36,527 nucleotides of DNA, from contig JAIPMN010007369.1 of the NCBI GenBank assembly GCA_020650975.1, positions 1 through 36,527 of the forward strand, in the 5' to 3' direction. This document shows, piece by piece, positions 1 through 15,100 of this stretch (position 1 is its first letter; every line of letters starts with the position of its first letter). The notes below the pieces were generated by a model that was not told where the DNA came from, ran no database searches, and saw only the letters and a program-made list of their open reading frames with translations. The position numbers and the translations under genes are program-made. Source of the stretch: Apostichopus californicus. Taxonomy: Eukaryota; Echinodermata; Holothuroidea; Aspidochirotida; Stichopodidae.

Positions 1-129
1 CAAGACTTCCGATTATGACCAATATGAAGTATTAACAAACAAACAAGATATAATTCAAATTGGCATTTTCCAGATAAATCCCTCTAGCTCACTTTTATCC
101 TGTAAATTTTACAGGCATCCATGACTCAC

Positions 130-179
130 CTGAATAAATCATTATCTTCTAGATCATTCATATCGTCTGTACTCAGCTT
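130..179 (-). CDS. PCM1: PCM1 exon 20 (50 nt), residues 922-937, last exon in window
   Basis: Acceptor ctccttacag|AAGCTG, donor TTCAG|GTGAGT, phase 0 in and 2 out. Encodes KLSTDDMNDLEDNDLF, an acidic peptide. No distinctive family motif; the call rests on strong splice sites and correct phase. The gene continues off the left edge. Confidence 0.75.
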
Positions 180-3100
180 CTGTAAGGAGATGAGTATTCA
201 AATTTCTCTTAACACTATCACATATAATGCTGTACATATTAAAACATCTTTATTAAATGGTTACAGTAAGGATACATGTTAATGGAGATTGCAGTCTTCA
301 CAGCTCTTCTTAATTTTATTTATTTCAAGTTAGATTTCAGTAAGTTGAGAGCGAAAAATGTCAAGCAGTGTTTATTCTGAACTTTGTTTTTCCTGTTTAG
401 TTTGTTGTACTGTAAAAACAGAAGGTAGGCCTCGAAGGTTCATAGTTGTACGAACCTACCCACATATAATTCACATTATATTCGATGTAAAAAAGGTTTT
501 AAGGATTCTTAACAAAAGATAGTTTTATATTCATGATTAGTTGCCAGTTAACACTTTATTATCACAGTTAGGTCAAAATGGAACCGTCTAATGAAAATCC
601 TCGTCTTTACAATAGAACAAATTTCACTCGCATTTATCCCACTCAAAGATTTCCGATGGATATTTGCGAGCCAAGATGTTGATAATCACATTTCACTTTT
701 TGATTTCATGAAAGACCACCCAATTATCCTCATCCTCACTTAAGATATCTCCATAGGAAATGTTCTAACTTGTGAAAAATATAGATGTAGGAAGTGTTGT
801 TCATAGAAATGCATATTCAATACGATATATTATTTATTATTATTACACCGGGTGCTAATATAGCACAAAATCCAGGGTTCAATGTGCTTAACAAAACATA
901 TACAAAATAAAATTGAATACAATTGAATACACTTTACCATAGGTTTGTTTGATATATCCTTACATTTAAGCCTAACTGTGATAATAAGATAGAAACACTG
1001 CTGCATATTCATGTACAGATGCATGAATATTCATAATTATTCCACACTTACATTCCTTTTGACCTTTGCCACCAGAGCTGCCAGTTCTCGTTTCTTCTGC
1101 CTCAGCTCCTCCTGAAGTATTTTGTGTCTCCTCATCTCAGCGTAGACTTCATCTCTGCTTGGAGTCAGCGAATCTGATCAAAGAAGACGCGAAAACAAAT
1201 TTAAAAACTTTTCCTTACCAAAATATCAAATTCTAATTGGTTAATCTTTGCGAAGCAGGTCCAAGGGAAAACCAGTCTGTAATATTCTGACCTTTGACCT
1301 ATTGATATTTGGACACAATATGATCATCATTTACCACACTTACCTCCTGCATTTTTCTTTATCTTATTACTTTCTTTGCTACACCATGCATATTAATTAT
1401 GAGAAATTAAATGTAATGAAATCTGCTTTGGTAAATGATGCAGAATAAAGAGATATATTACTGTTTCTTAGTGTAAAATTGATTTGGATTCCATTTTGCC
1501 GGACAAAAGCTTTTTTTGAGGCTGCAAGCATCCACCTGACAACACCTACCTTGAGGATTTGTCGGGGGCAGATACCTCGCATGTATCTGATGCTGGTCCT
1601 GTGTGAAGTTGTTAATCTAAGTGGAAACAATAAATAAACGGTGATGGGCTTAATAAAATATATTACATATTGTCAAAACGGTTTCACTGACATCACAGTA
1701 GATTTGTGAAATGCTGACAACAGATACAGCAAACACTGGTTCAAAAGAGTTGCTTTGTAATCATACAAAATTTTGTTAAAAATATTTGCAATAATGTCAA
1801 GAATTGTCATTTTCCACTCTGTAATTTTAACACTCCTCTACGAAATGATATTTAATGAAATATATTGTTTAAAATGTCTTACCATGCTGATAGGGGGTAA
1901 CTTCTGATTTAGTTCCTTCAACTGTCTCTGTACATTCAACAGTCGTCCTCTCTCCTCCATGAGTTTTTCAAGTTCCCTTCTTTGCTGTCTCATTTTGGCC
2001 TCGTAATAAGCCTCCCTGTTGGAATATAAGAGAGGAGATGATATGTACTAACATACAGTATTAATTAATTATTAATTTATTAATTTAATTAATTAATTAA
2101 ATTATTAATTAATGCCCCATATAAATCTTAACAAATCTAAGCCATACTTCAGCCAAAGCATTTTTGCAACAATATCTAGCATGTTACTAAACTCCTACCT
2201 TGTTTGCTCTGAGACCTCTCCTTCACTAAGCTCTGAGTAGCCTTCGGCTGCTAAACTTTCTTCGTCTCTAGTGCTTTGTTCCTCATCTTCACCTTCTTCG
2301 TCTTCTTCTTCGTCATCGTAATCATCCTCATCTTGTGTGACCTCTGATACTTCCTCTGTCAGGGACATCGCTAGCTCTGCTAAGTCATCTGGTAGACCCA
2401 TAGCCGCCTCTGGCAATTCCTGGACGATTGATACTAATTTTTGGAGTTCTCGTAATTTCTGTTTGGCTGTTTCAAGTTTCCTGTGAGGTAGAAAGAGAGA
2501 GAGGTGAGAAGCACTGAGTTTTTAGCATCTAAGTACCAGCAACGTAACAAACATACTGACAGTCTTAGGAAAGTCAAGATAAAGGGAATGGAGGCAAAGA
2601 CATGATCAAGGTAAAAGGCTGTAAGCGTAGTTGTAGTCTGATTATCAAAATAAAACATGAGAGTGCTGTCTGAAGAAGTTGGTTCACTGAAGCAATAATT
2701 AAATTTTCAAAATATTTTATTTTATTACATTATTCGGTAAAGTACCCATATCTCCCTCTCAGTCATGTATAACAATATGATTCATCTATAATAACTAAAA
2801 TCCTACTTGGCATAGGAAAACAGAAATCTCAATCGCTTACAAAAATGTTCTCTTCAAAAAGCAGACATTTTAGTACAAATTACAGGACATACTCTAACAC
2901 AATGTTCATTCATAACAGCTTTCGTTGACAGCTAAACCTGAACTTTCCCCGGAAATCTGCAAACTCTGAAAAAGCCACGAGTAAGGTCTGTGCAGAAGAA
3001 ACAGACATTTCTAAATGGATTACTCCAACAACACTGCTCATATATAAGAGCTTTCATCTATGGCTTACCTAAACTTTTCCCTTAGCTCAGGGTCTTCAGC

Positions 3101-6100
3101 CCAAGCCACAGGCACGGAGCTCTGTTCACTCTCGTTTTCAGTCTCTGTTTCCTCTTCCGTTACCGAGGGAGTCCCCTGCGTCTCATCCTCCGACTGGTTT
3201 ATGAGAGGCGGGCCGACAGTTTGGGTTGAAGCTTGGTTCTGCAAGCAACGGGTATGGAAACAAACGTAAAAGCAATCAAAATAAAGAGATAACTGCTTTA
3301 TAAGAGGTAGGCTGACAGTTTGGGTTGAAGCTTGGTTCTGCAGGCAACAGGTATTGGAAAAAGCAATTGGTTTTGAAACAGCAATCAAAGTAAAGAGACA
3401 AATATTAGCTGCTTTATAAGAGGCAGGCCAACAGTTTGGTTTGAAGCTTGGTTCTGCAGGCAACGGGTATTGAAACAAACCATTGGTTTTGTAAAAGCAA
3501 TCAAAATAAAGAGACAAATGTTAACTACTTTAGACAGTTTTTGTTTTTTGTTTTGCTTTCATATCCTAAATCAACAAAATAATAGACCACATTCAGACTC
3601 CTATGCTGCATAAGTATTCTGGGACTAAAGCATTTGGTAGTGTTTTCGTACTGAATAATGAAATATCTTCCACACATGTAGTTATTATTGAAACTTTTTT
3701 AAATTGAAGATTGAAAGAATATAATAATTAAAAAAGTATCTGATATAAGTTTGGCTTCAGTAAAGTGGTCTGCCATCTGCAACATGCTGCTATTTTTGTG
3801 TCAAAATACTACACTTTTGCTTGCAAGAAAAAAGATTCTAATCTGATTATTCTTGCAATTGGTTTTATCAAATAAGTTTGGCTTTGAATGTTGCAAAAAT
3901 GAAACTGTGTAAAGGATTTGTTTTTCACTTGGTGCAAATGTTACCAAACATATTGAGTATCACTCACAATTACATTGCATTTGATCCAGTTAATATACTT
4001 CCATAAATAACTTTGCCGAATGAACGGTTATTGGGCAGGTGATAAATGATTCAATACTCACATGGTTATTTACATGAATACCTCTATATCGACCAATCAG
4101 CTCTCCTCTTTCAAGTTTCCTAGGGAAGCAAAGAAGGACATTTAATTACCAGACACAATAATCGAAACATCCACACAAGTTTCCATTTATTACAAGCAGT
4201 GACTTCATCTTTCAAGTTTCTCTCCAAATAGTAAATATTTTAGTACGTTCTCAAGACTAGGTGTGTCTTGTGATGTGTCTTGACCAATTGGACTATTATC
4301 ATCTACGGGTTTGGCCTTTAACAGTTAGCCTTATATCGACACAACACAACTGTTAATGAGAGCATATTTATTCTATACCTCAGGTTACTCATGAGTTTGG
4401 GTCTTATATCGACACAACACAACTATCATATCTGTTAATGAGAGTATATTTATTCTATACATAAGATTACTCATGAGTTTGGACTATCATATCTCTCAAT
4501 GAGAGTATATTACTTATACCTCAGATTACTCATTAGCTCTGGGTCCTCATAATTTGCATCATGGCCATTGTTTGTTGATTCCTGAGTTGTGCCTTGGTAT
4601 TCTTGGACCAGACCTTGCAACTCTGTCAGCCGATGGCGAACTTCTTGAAGCTTCCTGTTTAGAAATAAGTTAAACTGCAACATGGAGGGAAACTAAACAA
4701 AATATCCAGCTAGACATATATAAAAGATATAGAATTATTTTTAAGTTTGTTCATGAATCAAACTTTCTTTTTCTTCTTAACAGCTATTCTGATCCATGTC
4801 ACATCATAATGTCTGAGTTTTAAGAGTTGTCGTTTTGTTGGGTGATCACAGAGGCCTTAACTGGGAATGAGGGAAAGCTACAACCATCCTTTAGGTTATA
4901 TCTTACTCCATCATTCATTAATCTTGTAGACAGCCAGACTTGATGGTCAAAAAATTTTAAAGGAATCATTTAGGAGTATAATATGCCAACCCACCAGCCC
5001 CCCCCCCCCACTTCTCCTTCAGCTGTGTAGCAGAGACAACATTTCTAACTCAGACCCAACAACTACAAGACTTTCAAATACTTAAACAGTTAGACAAAGG
5101 TTACTGCACAAGCTAAAGTAGAACACCACCACCACTAAAAGTACCATCCTCCAATTAGTTGATGAATTTATTTCCCTAAATGGATAACCAATAATGCAGC
5201 AAATTGATCAGATGAGAATTGAAAATTCATTGAACCTGTTAACCTTTGTCATCTTTCTTCATATTTAATTCCATTTCTGGCAAATTTTTGTTATAAATTT
5301 ATTTGATTTCTTGATAGTTGATTGTGCCAATAAGTTTGCTTACTAAGGTTTTATCTCCCCAATTGATTCTCCGATTATTTCTTGGCAACTTTTTTGGTTC
5401 GGTCATACCCTTTTTTCCCCTTGCTACTTAGTTACGCTTTAATAACTAAATGAAAAATCTTACATTAAACTGTCCGGTCCAACGCTGGTCCCCTCCAGTT
5501 TCACTCCATCTCCTCCTCCACTTGCAAAGTTTCTACCAATCTGTGATCCTTCAGCTTCAGAAGCTGGATCAATGCTACTAGCAGCGTCTTAAAAAACAGA
5601 CAGAACAGAAATAGTCTGGTCAATGTCACTGGTATCAAATATCAAATCAAGAAGAAATTATTCTTATTTCACCAACAAGACAAACACTGATGTTTCGGGT
5701 AAAAATCAGTCCTTCAAATTTCTGATGGATCTTTTGTGAGGTTTTCTTTAATATTTCTATTATATTTGTAGATAGATAACACCAGGTGTTTTTTATCAAG
5801 TGCTGAGGTATAGCTAACACTTTTTCAATGAGACCGCAGTTTTGATGCATTATTTGTAAAATCCAAACCACCGGAAAACCATAACAAAAATTGCCCTGAT
5901 TGTGTACACAAACTTCATAGAATAATTCATATGTTTGTGAGCCTGATTCCACCCATTTCTTGCTTTACATTTAAGATGTAATTCTATTTAACATCAAGAA
6001 TACAGTCAATGTAAGCAAACAACAGCAGGGATGAAGTGATAATACTGTTAAAGTGATTTTTGTCTGCTTCTTTTTAACTCTGTTCAAGCATGGAACTGTT

Positions 6101-9100
6101 CAAACTAACTTGTAGCCAACATAAATTCTCTATATTTTTCTCAAAAAAAGGAGTTAATCTTAATAAATACAATTGGGTGTGTTTCTAAATTATTTTCTTC
6201 TGCTTTTCTCAGCAAATAATACTTGTAACTCTTCTCAACCAAAATCCATACATTTTATTCACTGTAACTTGGGTCTATTAACCCCCTGACAAGATTGACA
6301 TGTACATCAGAGTATATTCATGTTCCATGTACGACATCACAGAACATTAGAGAGACACACTTCTAAAAAATATGTCATGTGAATCTTCTGAAATGTCTAC
6401 AACCGTAATAAGAGGAAAGACAATTTTCAAGAAACAATGAGAGTGCTCAAGAAACGACTGCATTATTGACATATTCTGATTCGAGACCATTTCCAGATTT
6501 AGGTCTCACTGACTATATCTGCCCCTTTACCCTACGATAATCAGCACAAGTCTATGCTGCATGTCACAGAGAATACTGTGACTGATAAAACAACTCTTCA
6601 CTTTCCCTCAGAGTTTATCCAAACTGAGCTCATTTAATGCTGTTTACATTGTAAACAGAATAAAGGCCTACAAGCTTCAATTATAGTTCAGTCCCACACC
6701 ATGCTGTGCTGTGTATTAAATGGCCGTTCCAGGGGACAAATGAAAATCAATACGATCAATACATGCTATAGTAATCAAACCATTCCAAGGGGAGACACAT
6801 ACAGTACAGGCAATGGAACATACAATGGAGGCTACTCAATCAGTTGGTAGTGTTCGGCAAAACATAGTCCACGATAAAACCTTTTCTTGCCCTATAAATT
6901 CAAATTCCAAGCATCCTGCTGAAATTTGCATGCAATTCCCTTAATCAAGATACTGACAGTTTAACTTGTTAGTTTGTGCACCATTAATGAACAATACACT
7001 ATTGTACTTTATTATCAATTAGCGATGAGTACTTACTCGCTATCAGCTGAGACAATGTTTAGGGGTGCAAGGTATCAAACACTTACCCATAATGCCTGCT
7101 CCTGCTGCCATAGAGTGGAGTTGATGCAACAGTAAATCCATATCATCTTTCTTTTGCTGCAAATGCTGCAGTTTTTCCTGAAGATCTTTCTGTTCGTGAT
7201 TCATGAGCTGTACCTGCTCCTGGTACGAAGAAGAATGGGGGGAAAAAATCTTTATTTTAAGGTTGGTTTTATCATCAATACGGACCTCATGAAAGGAATT
7301 CTGGAATTTTTAAAGACTCTCCAGTTTATACATCATGTGATTTATTGATGTTGTTCATGGACTGCTCATGAACAGAACATATATAAAATGGCACACACTT
7401 CCACTCAATTCCCCCACCCCCCCCCCCAAATAAACCACACTTCAAAATTGCTAGCTGACAAACTGTAGAGCACTATGACTATTTGTTGATCGAAAACCTC
7501 GACCATAACATTCACTCACTCTGAAACCTATTTTTGAACCAAGTAAGTTCAAAGTCAGAGATTGAAAACAGAAAGGATATGGGGTTTCTCTGTACTGTTT
7601 GTAAACATTTTATCTTATAAACAACATTGATATTTTTCCCTTTCACGTCAGGAATTTTTTCATTTGTACATCAAATTTGTAAATAAATCCACATTTCGAC
7701 TTAAATTTATACTAACATACTACAAGGATTGATGATTTGACCTTTCCTTAGTCACTGTGTAGTACTCTCCAGCTTTACTTATAATTAACTCTGTGATTGT
7801 TGAAACCAGACCATAACATCCGCACGGTCTTAAACCTAAGTATAGAACCATTTCATCTTCAAAATAATGGATTGCAAAATGGGAAGGGAAAAAAATCAAA
7901 AGAATCAATGTTGTCTTTAAAAGAGTATTTTCTGGATGTTGTTTTACCTGTTCTCTCTGTTGTAGATCCATTCTTGTATCTGCTTGTAACTGATGGAGTC
8001 GTTCATCTCTGTCTTCGTTCAGCATTCTCAAGAGGGTCCTCTTTCTAAGGTCCTGGAGAGCTACTTTATACTTTTCAGATTCTGTCTCTGACGGAGGGTC
8101 CCTCTCTGGAATTGTAGACGTCTCTGTCATCGTCTTGGAATCCTCGGTTTGATGAGAAACTTCGGAGGGTGTGGCTTCGGTGGACGCTATGTTCAGCGAA
8201 GAGAATCCAAGAAATAAATTAACATTAATTACTTTACTATTGGACTAGTATGTAACCTAAATCCAGTATATTTCTTCATCGTGTACATCCATCTCAAACC
8301 AGTGTATCCTTCTTTTCTGCTACTTTTCAATATTCCTTCCAGTATTTTTGAGGTATTACCATTAATTCAAGCCCACCCATCCAAAAAATTAATATATCAA
8401 AGGAAAAGCCAACCTTGGCCAAACCTTGGCAAGGATATTTAAGGTGAGATATGTGAACTGACAGAAACAACTTAAGAGTGATTTAAAACACGAAACATTG
8501 AAACATTATAGCATTTATAATTTAAAACAACAATAATGTAAAGGACACTTACTTTCATTATCTGCCAACCGGCTCTCAATCTGTTCCTGTAGTTTCATGA
8601 GGGATGTTTGTCTGTTTTGAAGATTTCTCAGCTAAAATTATTTTAAAGAGTACAATTAAAGGAGCTTAAAATGATTTTATGCCAAAGCTCACAAACTCAA
8701 CTTACACAGAATAATATTAACAACACAGTGACTTTATAGATGGGTAGAAAAGTAATACAAGGTTTCATGACAAGTTCTTTAACATACTGAAATGGATACG
8801 TTGCATTGTTTCAATATGTACGTCAAACTTTGAATAATTCCACTCTTACCAAATGTACATCTACCCCTATCCCCCACCCACCCCCCCCCCACCCAACCTA
8901 CTCCTATGCAACCATTTCTGCTCTTAGGATGCATATTAAAACTTAAACACAGCTCAGTAACTTGTAGCTATCAATAGAAATAAACAATTCAGTATCTACC
9001 TGAAATATTCCTATATGTGCCAACATTTGACATTAGCAATTTGACATGACACAGGAAACCACCTATGAGAACTTGCCATATAATCATCTTTAAATTTGTT

Positions 9101-12100
9101 AAAATGCCCAACAAAAGCTCACTGATCTGCAAAATGGTTCAAGTCTGATCAAGTTTCCTCCACATTTTCAAGAATAGCTACAGTATATATACATACTGCC
9201 ACCTATGACCACGTTTGATAGGGCCTTAATTTGAACTCTGAAGCTTTATAGCAAAACCAACATTTTTAGGTTATTTTACATCAGTATTATGACATCCTCC
9301 AGAACCTCTTACTTGTTGAATCACAGAATATAACGAAAGAGCAATAAGATTAGAACAATTTGTTTTTATTTTGTACCAAGGACTAAGTTATCATTTTTTA
9401 TGAGAAGTATATATGAAATATATATATCTGATATGGAATACTTTTCAGACATAGTGGTCATTTCCTCCACCCCCCCTCATCCTCCCCCCCCCCAAAAAAA
9501 ATAGGACTGATTTGTATAGTAAACACTAAGCACTTCAAACCATTTTCTCACATACACTCACAAAAAATGCCTCGTTCTGCATAAAAGCCAGTAAATACCA
9601 TTTAATTTTCATGTTGACTTGTACAACCTGCTACTATGTACAAATTACAAACTTAATGATAAATATTCAACATAGAAAATCTTATGCAAAATAGGCCTAG
9701 GGGTACACCTGCTTCAAAAGCGTTTTAAGACTAGGCTATGCGATGATATTTCTTTCTTGAGCATATTTGAACATCTAACATACAACAGATCAAGAAGAGA
9801 TGTTTTTTTTGCATCCAGCAATCTATGTTGCCACGTCAACCAGCTGCTTACATGAAATAAATAATAATTTACCTCTTCTTGCTGTTGGAGCATCTTTCTT
9901 AGCAGATCGTGTTGCTGCTGCAGTCCCGCCAAAGCTTCCATCTGTTCCTTCACCCTAACATCATTCTGAAGCCAAGAAGAATTCAATCGTTAATGGCAAT
10001 CACCGAATAAACTTCAGCAAAAACAACTTAGTTACGCTCCATCTCAATAAACAAACCATAGAGCCTATTCAACTTGATGAGTTCTCCTGTCGTACAATTT
10101 GTACAAATAGTAAAATGCGAATATTAATGTCTGCATCACCGAGGGAAAGCCATTAGTTGAGTCAAGTCTAATCAATAACCTTCGTTTCATGACCATTAAC
10201 AAACCACAAAATCATTTAATGTTATGACAACAAGGGAGTAAATTAATTCATAAAGCTTTTCAAAAGGAAACAATTTAATGCATATCCAAATATTCATTTT
10301 CCTGGGGGGAAAGAGTAATATACATGCCATGGCCCTCAGTGTGTTTTATACAAATGATTACAATCAAACCCTACAGTGTGAATTCATGATGAAAGGTGAG
10401 AATGTGGGATGGATCAACAAGCCAAATAATTATCTATCTGGCATCGCAAAGTAAATCGCAAATTATGCAACTTGGACCCAGTTCAAATCATATAGATACA
10501 TATCTATTTTTATATTAATATTCATGCTGCGTCCATTTTATTTTTCTTATTCATTTTGTTACTTAAATTTACTTAAACTCACTTTTTAGGAATTTCATTG
10601 TAAATCTATATAATTTTTAAAATTATTCCTTCGTTTTTTTTTTTTTATATTAATATTTAAGCTGTGTCAAATTTATTCTTCATATTCATATTTTAAGGGT
10701 TTTGTCATTTTGTTGTCATTGTAAAGCGCTCTTGAACATGCTTAAGCATGAAAAGAGCGCTATATAAATTTGGTAAAATAATAATAATAATAATGTACCA
10801 CAAATTCTGTTTGCCAAATTTAAAGGATAAAATTATTCCCTGCTATCACATCTCACAAGCTGTACCAAAATACAAATTAACATAGTAATTTACTAATATT
10901 AATAAATATAAACATAGTTATCAAAAACTCCAAACTAAAATTATGTATTAACAAAAAAGAGTGTGCTCTAGAAGTAAGGCATTGCTCCCAAAATAATAAA
11001 TACAACGATGAGCTGTCAACATGCATGCAAAAGTTACAACTGATGAAAACTAGACCGATTGAACAAATTCAATCAGAGAAAGTAGTCATGAAAAACAAAG
11101 AAGTGGTGCACGGTTTGCTATGGACAACTTTAACGATACTCTCCTTGACCAATCAAAGGATGTGAACAAAACTATTAAAGTAATCTATTATATTATGTAC
11201 ATCTATGAATAAGTGGACTTGGTTTTCGAGACAACATTTACCTTACATTTAAAAGACAAAGGGATGTGATGGTCTTGAAGGATGGGATCACCTTATCTTC
11301 TACAGCTTGAGTACAACATGTGTGCATAAATGCGCAACATGTACGTCATGTAACATATGATACATCTTGAACCAAGTTGGGGAAGACACAGGGAATAAGA
11401 CAGTGTTCTATGTTATGTTGGAAGGCTGTATAAATGTTCTGTATGTGAAGTTTGTTTTACTCAGTGGATGTCATATAAGACAAAGAGAGCTGTGGCCCTC
11501 AGATTAAATTCTCAACTTGCTCTCCAAAAAACACAATTACTATGGGGCAAGTTATACAACACTGGTCAGTGTATGTCAGTGAATATATATGTGTATGTCA
11601 GTGTACATTTCTACAATAGAAGACAAACAAGAAGCAGTTAGTGGAAGTAAGCAAGGAAAGGAAACAAGCCAACCATACAGACTGGATACTTTTAACAGCA
11701 GAAATATAAAAGAGAACATTTTGGAAAGGGATGTTAGAATTTTAGTCCAGACACTTCACTGTAGGCATACCTGGGAATTATTGCTGCTTGAAATTAAACC
11801 ATTGACCGACAGGTCCTCGGCTGACGAGTCTCGTGAATGACTAGAATCTTCCTTGGGGTTGTATTTGGCAAGCAAGGAGCTGTATTGCTCATGAAGTTCA
11901 CCAGTATCTAAGCCAAATGAGCCAGTGACTTCACTATCGACAGACATAATGTCTTCGTCCCTTTCAACATCACTCAAGATTTCAGAGTCGGAAGCATAGG
12001 TACCCATAGCGCTCTCAATTCGGGGCCGAGTTTTGGCAGTGTAGGTGCCCACCTACAAAGTAAGAGGACAATTTATTTCTATCATGGGCCTCTGGACTTC

Positions 12101-15100
12101 ATTAAGATTGGGACTAACAGTGGGCTTTCGCTAACTGATAAATGGTTTATGAGAGTTTCAAAACCCCCTGATTATGACCTAGCTCCCATTCAGTGAGAGA
12201 GTGTATCCATTTAAAACAATATGTGCTGGGAAGCAAGTATAAGAGGCAGCTGTATCAGTGGTCATTACAGTCAGTTGGAAGAGAAAGGGGGATTGGGGGG
12301 GGGGGTAGATGGAGGATGGATGGTAGGGGAGGAGAAACACAGGAACACTAAATGCAGTGGCATAGCACAACTGTGTTAGTACTCTGCAAGCAAACATAAA
12401 CAATGTGCCAATAACTGATCCGTTTCTTTTTGGATTTGCAAACAGCATTCAGGACTATTCCCAAAAATTATGGAAAGACCTTGCGTCATGATCAGTAAAT
12501 ACTGCACTAGCATAAAAATGAAATGCAACGTAAAACAGAAATTTATGGGAAAAGCAAAGCAACGTAAGTTGAAAAGAGAATACCTTGGAAAATAAAACAA
12601 ACAAAAGCTTATACACCAAAAGACACTGCAATGATTTACATTCCTAATTAGAAAACAATAAGTAACAAATTGTCACAGATTTGGATTGTCTTAAGTTTTC
12701 AATGCCCACAGAGATTTGGATTTCTGCCAGAATTTACTTTGCTCTTTTTAACATTTTACAGAAGTTTTTAGCTAGAAAGTGTCATCAAACAGACAGAGGC
12801 TACATGAACAAATGTAGTTTGAAAGAACAAACAACTTGGCTTCCCCATCCTATGTTCAATTTAATACAGTACATACATAGTAAATATTCTAGAACACTGC
12901 TGCTGCCAAAACAAATTTGTGTAAGGAAAGCAATAACGAAATGTGTAAACTACCAGACAAGAAGTTCACTTACAAATTATGCAAAACCAATTTTTTTTTT
13001 TTTAACAGAAGAAAAGGATCTTACCGTGGATGCTTCGGAAATGTCCGAACGAGCATCGACGTTGATGGAAGCAGATTCGGCGATGGATGTAGCGAAGGAT
13101 TCCCCTGAATTTTGACTGCTGCGCCCTTCGACGTGTAAGGTCGTGTCATCCCCTAACATCCTCTCCAGGAGGATCAGGTATCCCCTCTCCTGCTCCTTTA
13201 AATGTTCTTGTAGTTGCCCAAGCTTAACTATCTGTTCATTCTGGAGACCAACCATACCCGGTTCACCAATATTTGACAGCATCGAACTTGCTTGTTTGAT
13301 GTATTCCTGGTAGTAAAATATAGTAAAAACATTGACTTTCGTATATGAAATAGTAAAAATATTAAAATTTAAAAACAAACTTTTACCATTCAGTAAGCTC
13401 TAACCAACACAGGCATGGTGTCTTTGTACATAACTCAAACAATTGCTCATGGTTTCAATTATATATTTATAACTTTGTCCCTGTTATGTCATTTGAGACC
13501 ATGTTACATCCGTTAAAGATATTAACACACAAACTTGATTGCTGGTACCAGTATTAAATCATAAGTTCTCATCTCATGAGTTCCTATAAATCTATCAAAA
13601 GACGAAAGGTGATTATGTTGTAAACATAGGCAGACTGGGTGATATTAGAATGCAAGATATTATCACAACAAAATGTCAACACATAGTAAAGTAGGAAGGA
13701 TACACTAATTGTTGAACATCCTTTCATAATAACTAAAGCCTTGCTGGAGCTAATTATCACAGCAAGCAAACATTCATACGAGAGGAATGATGTTAACTTC
13801 ATCTCCACCATCCTTATCTCTTAGTTGCCTCACCATCAGTAGCTAAGGTGTACAATTTCTGACATATGTCACAACTTTCTACCCCAAAATATTTACTAAC
13901 TTCTTGCAGTATCCTTTCATACATTTTTTCGATAAATGTTAAAATCAGAAATGAACAACTTACCCTTATTTGCACGAGTCTTGCAACTATTTGATTTCTA
14001 TTTGGCTGTACGGAGAAAAGACAGGAGAAGAGTGATAGATCGACACATATTTTTCCACTACAGAGCCCAAAATATATGTATACATCACTTAGTCGATAAC
14101 AAACTAAAGCCTGATTGGACAAACTTGGTATTTCACTGTTCACCCTCAGTCGCATCTGAATACTATAGGTATGTCATGTGACATGTAGCTCTTACCATGT
14201 CATTTACAAGGGTATCTTCTTGGACACCTTCCCCTCCTCCAAGGTGAGGTATTTCGTTAAATTCTGTCTGTCTGTAACCTGCTTGGCTAACTGATCTGAG
14301 GTCCATACTGGCCCCTTCCAAGCCATTTTCAACGCTCCTCTGAAAACAAAAATCGAGGAAGATATCTTGCAAGTTTTATTAGATAAGATACCTGCCTACT
14401 CCGTTCCTTCGACTGTACCGGCTTACTTCACTAAACAATAAATGGACATTAGATGTCAAATAAGTTTAATAAATGTAGCCACAAAACTGCCTTTTTAAGT
14501 CTTTTCATTTGGGAAGCACACTGTACACTTATCTTTCACAATGACTGCTGGCGGCCTGTTTATCTAGCTCTAACATGAGTAATGTAAGGAGCCAGTACTC
14601 ACCGCTGAGAATTTACAAAACTAGTCAAGTGTTAAATAGAAATGTTAAACATAACGCAAAAGCCAAAACCCATCTGGCTTTCATTTTCAACTACCTAAGT
14701 TATGTTTGTTTCATGTCTATCCATTTACCTCTTCCATGTCGCTAAAAGTCAAGTGTTGTCTCAGCGATTCCATTTCAGTCTTTTCCCGTCCAGACCCAAG
14801 GTATTTAGTCCTTGGGAATGTGGCCGGTGTGTGTCTCCGACCCTGAGATTTTCTACCCTGCGTAGGTGTTGCATGCACTGGTTTCCTTTGCTCTGTGTTT
14901 TTATTCGTAGACTTTGCAGTTGCACTTTGCTGAGGATGCTCCATGAAAGTAGAACTTGGTCGCCAATCCCACTGAAAGTTAAAAGAAAAGACAAACATTG
15001 ATAACGATAAAGTTCCTGAAGATTGAAAAAATTATCCCCAAAATTGCTCCTCCCAGGGACTGTCAATTCTTTTCATTCAGTCTGCCAGGTACCTGCGCAT

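Noticed and set aside
7797-8048. 83-codon plus-strand frame
   Set aside because: Antisense shadow of PCM1 exon 10.
11589-11840. 83-codon plus-strand frame near PCM1 exon 7
   Set aside because: Its 3' part is the complement of exon 7 coding sequence; the 5' part is intron.
12681-13115. 144-codon plus-strand frame
   Set aside because: Overlaps PCM1 exon 6 on the opposite strand and intron sequence; no domain and no matching splice signals.
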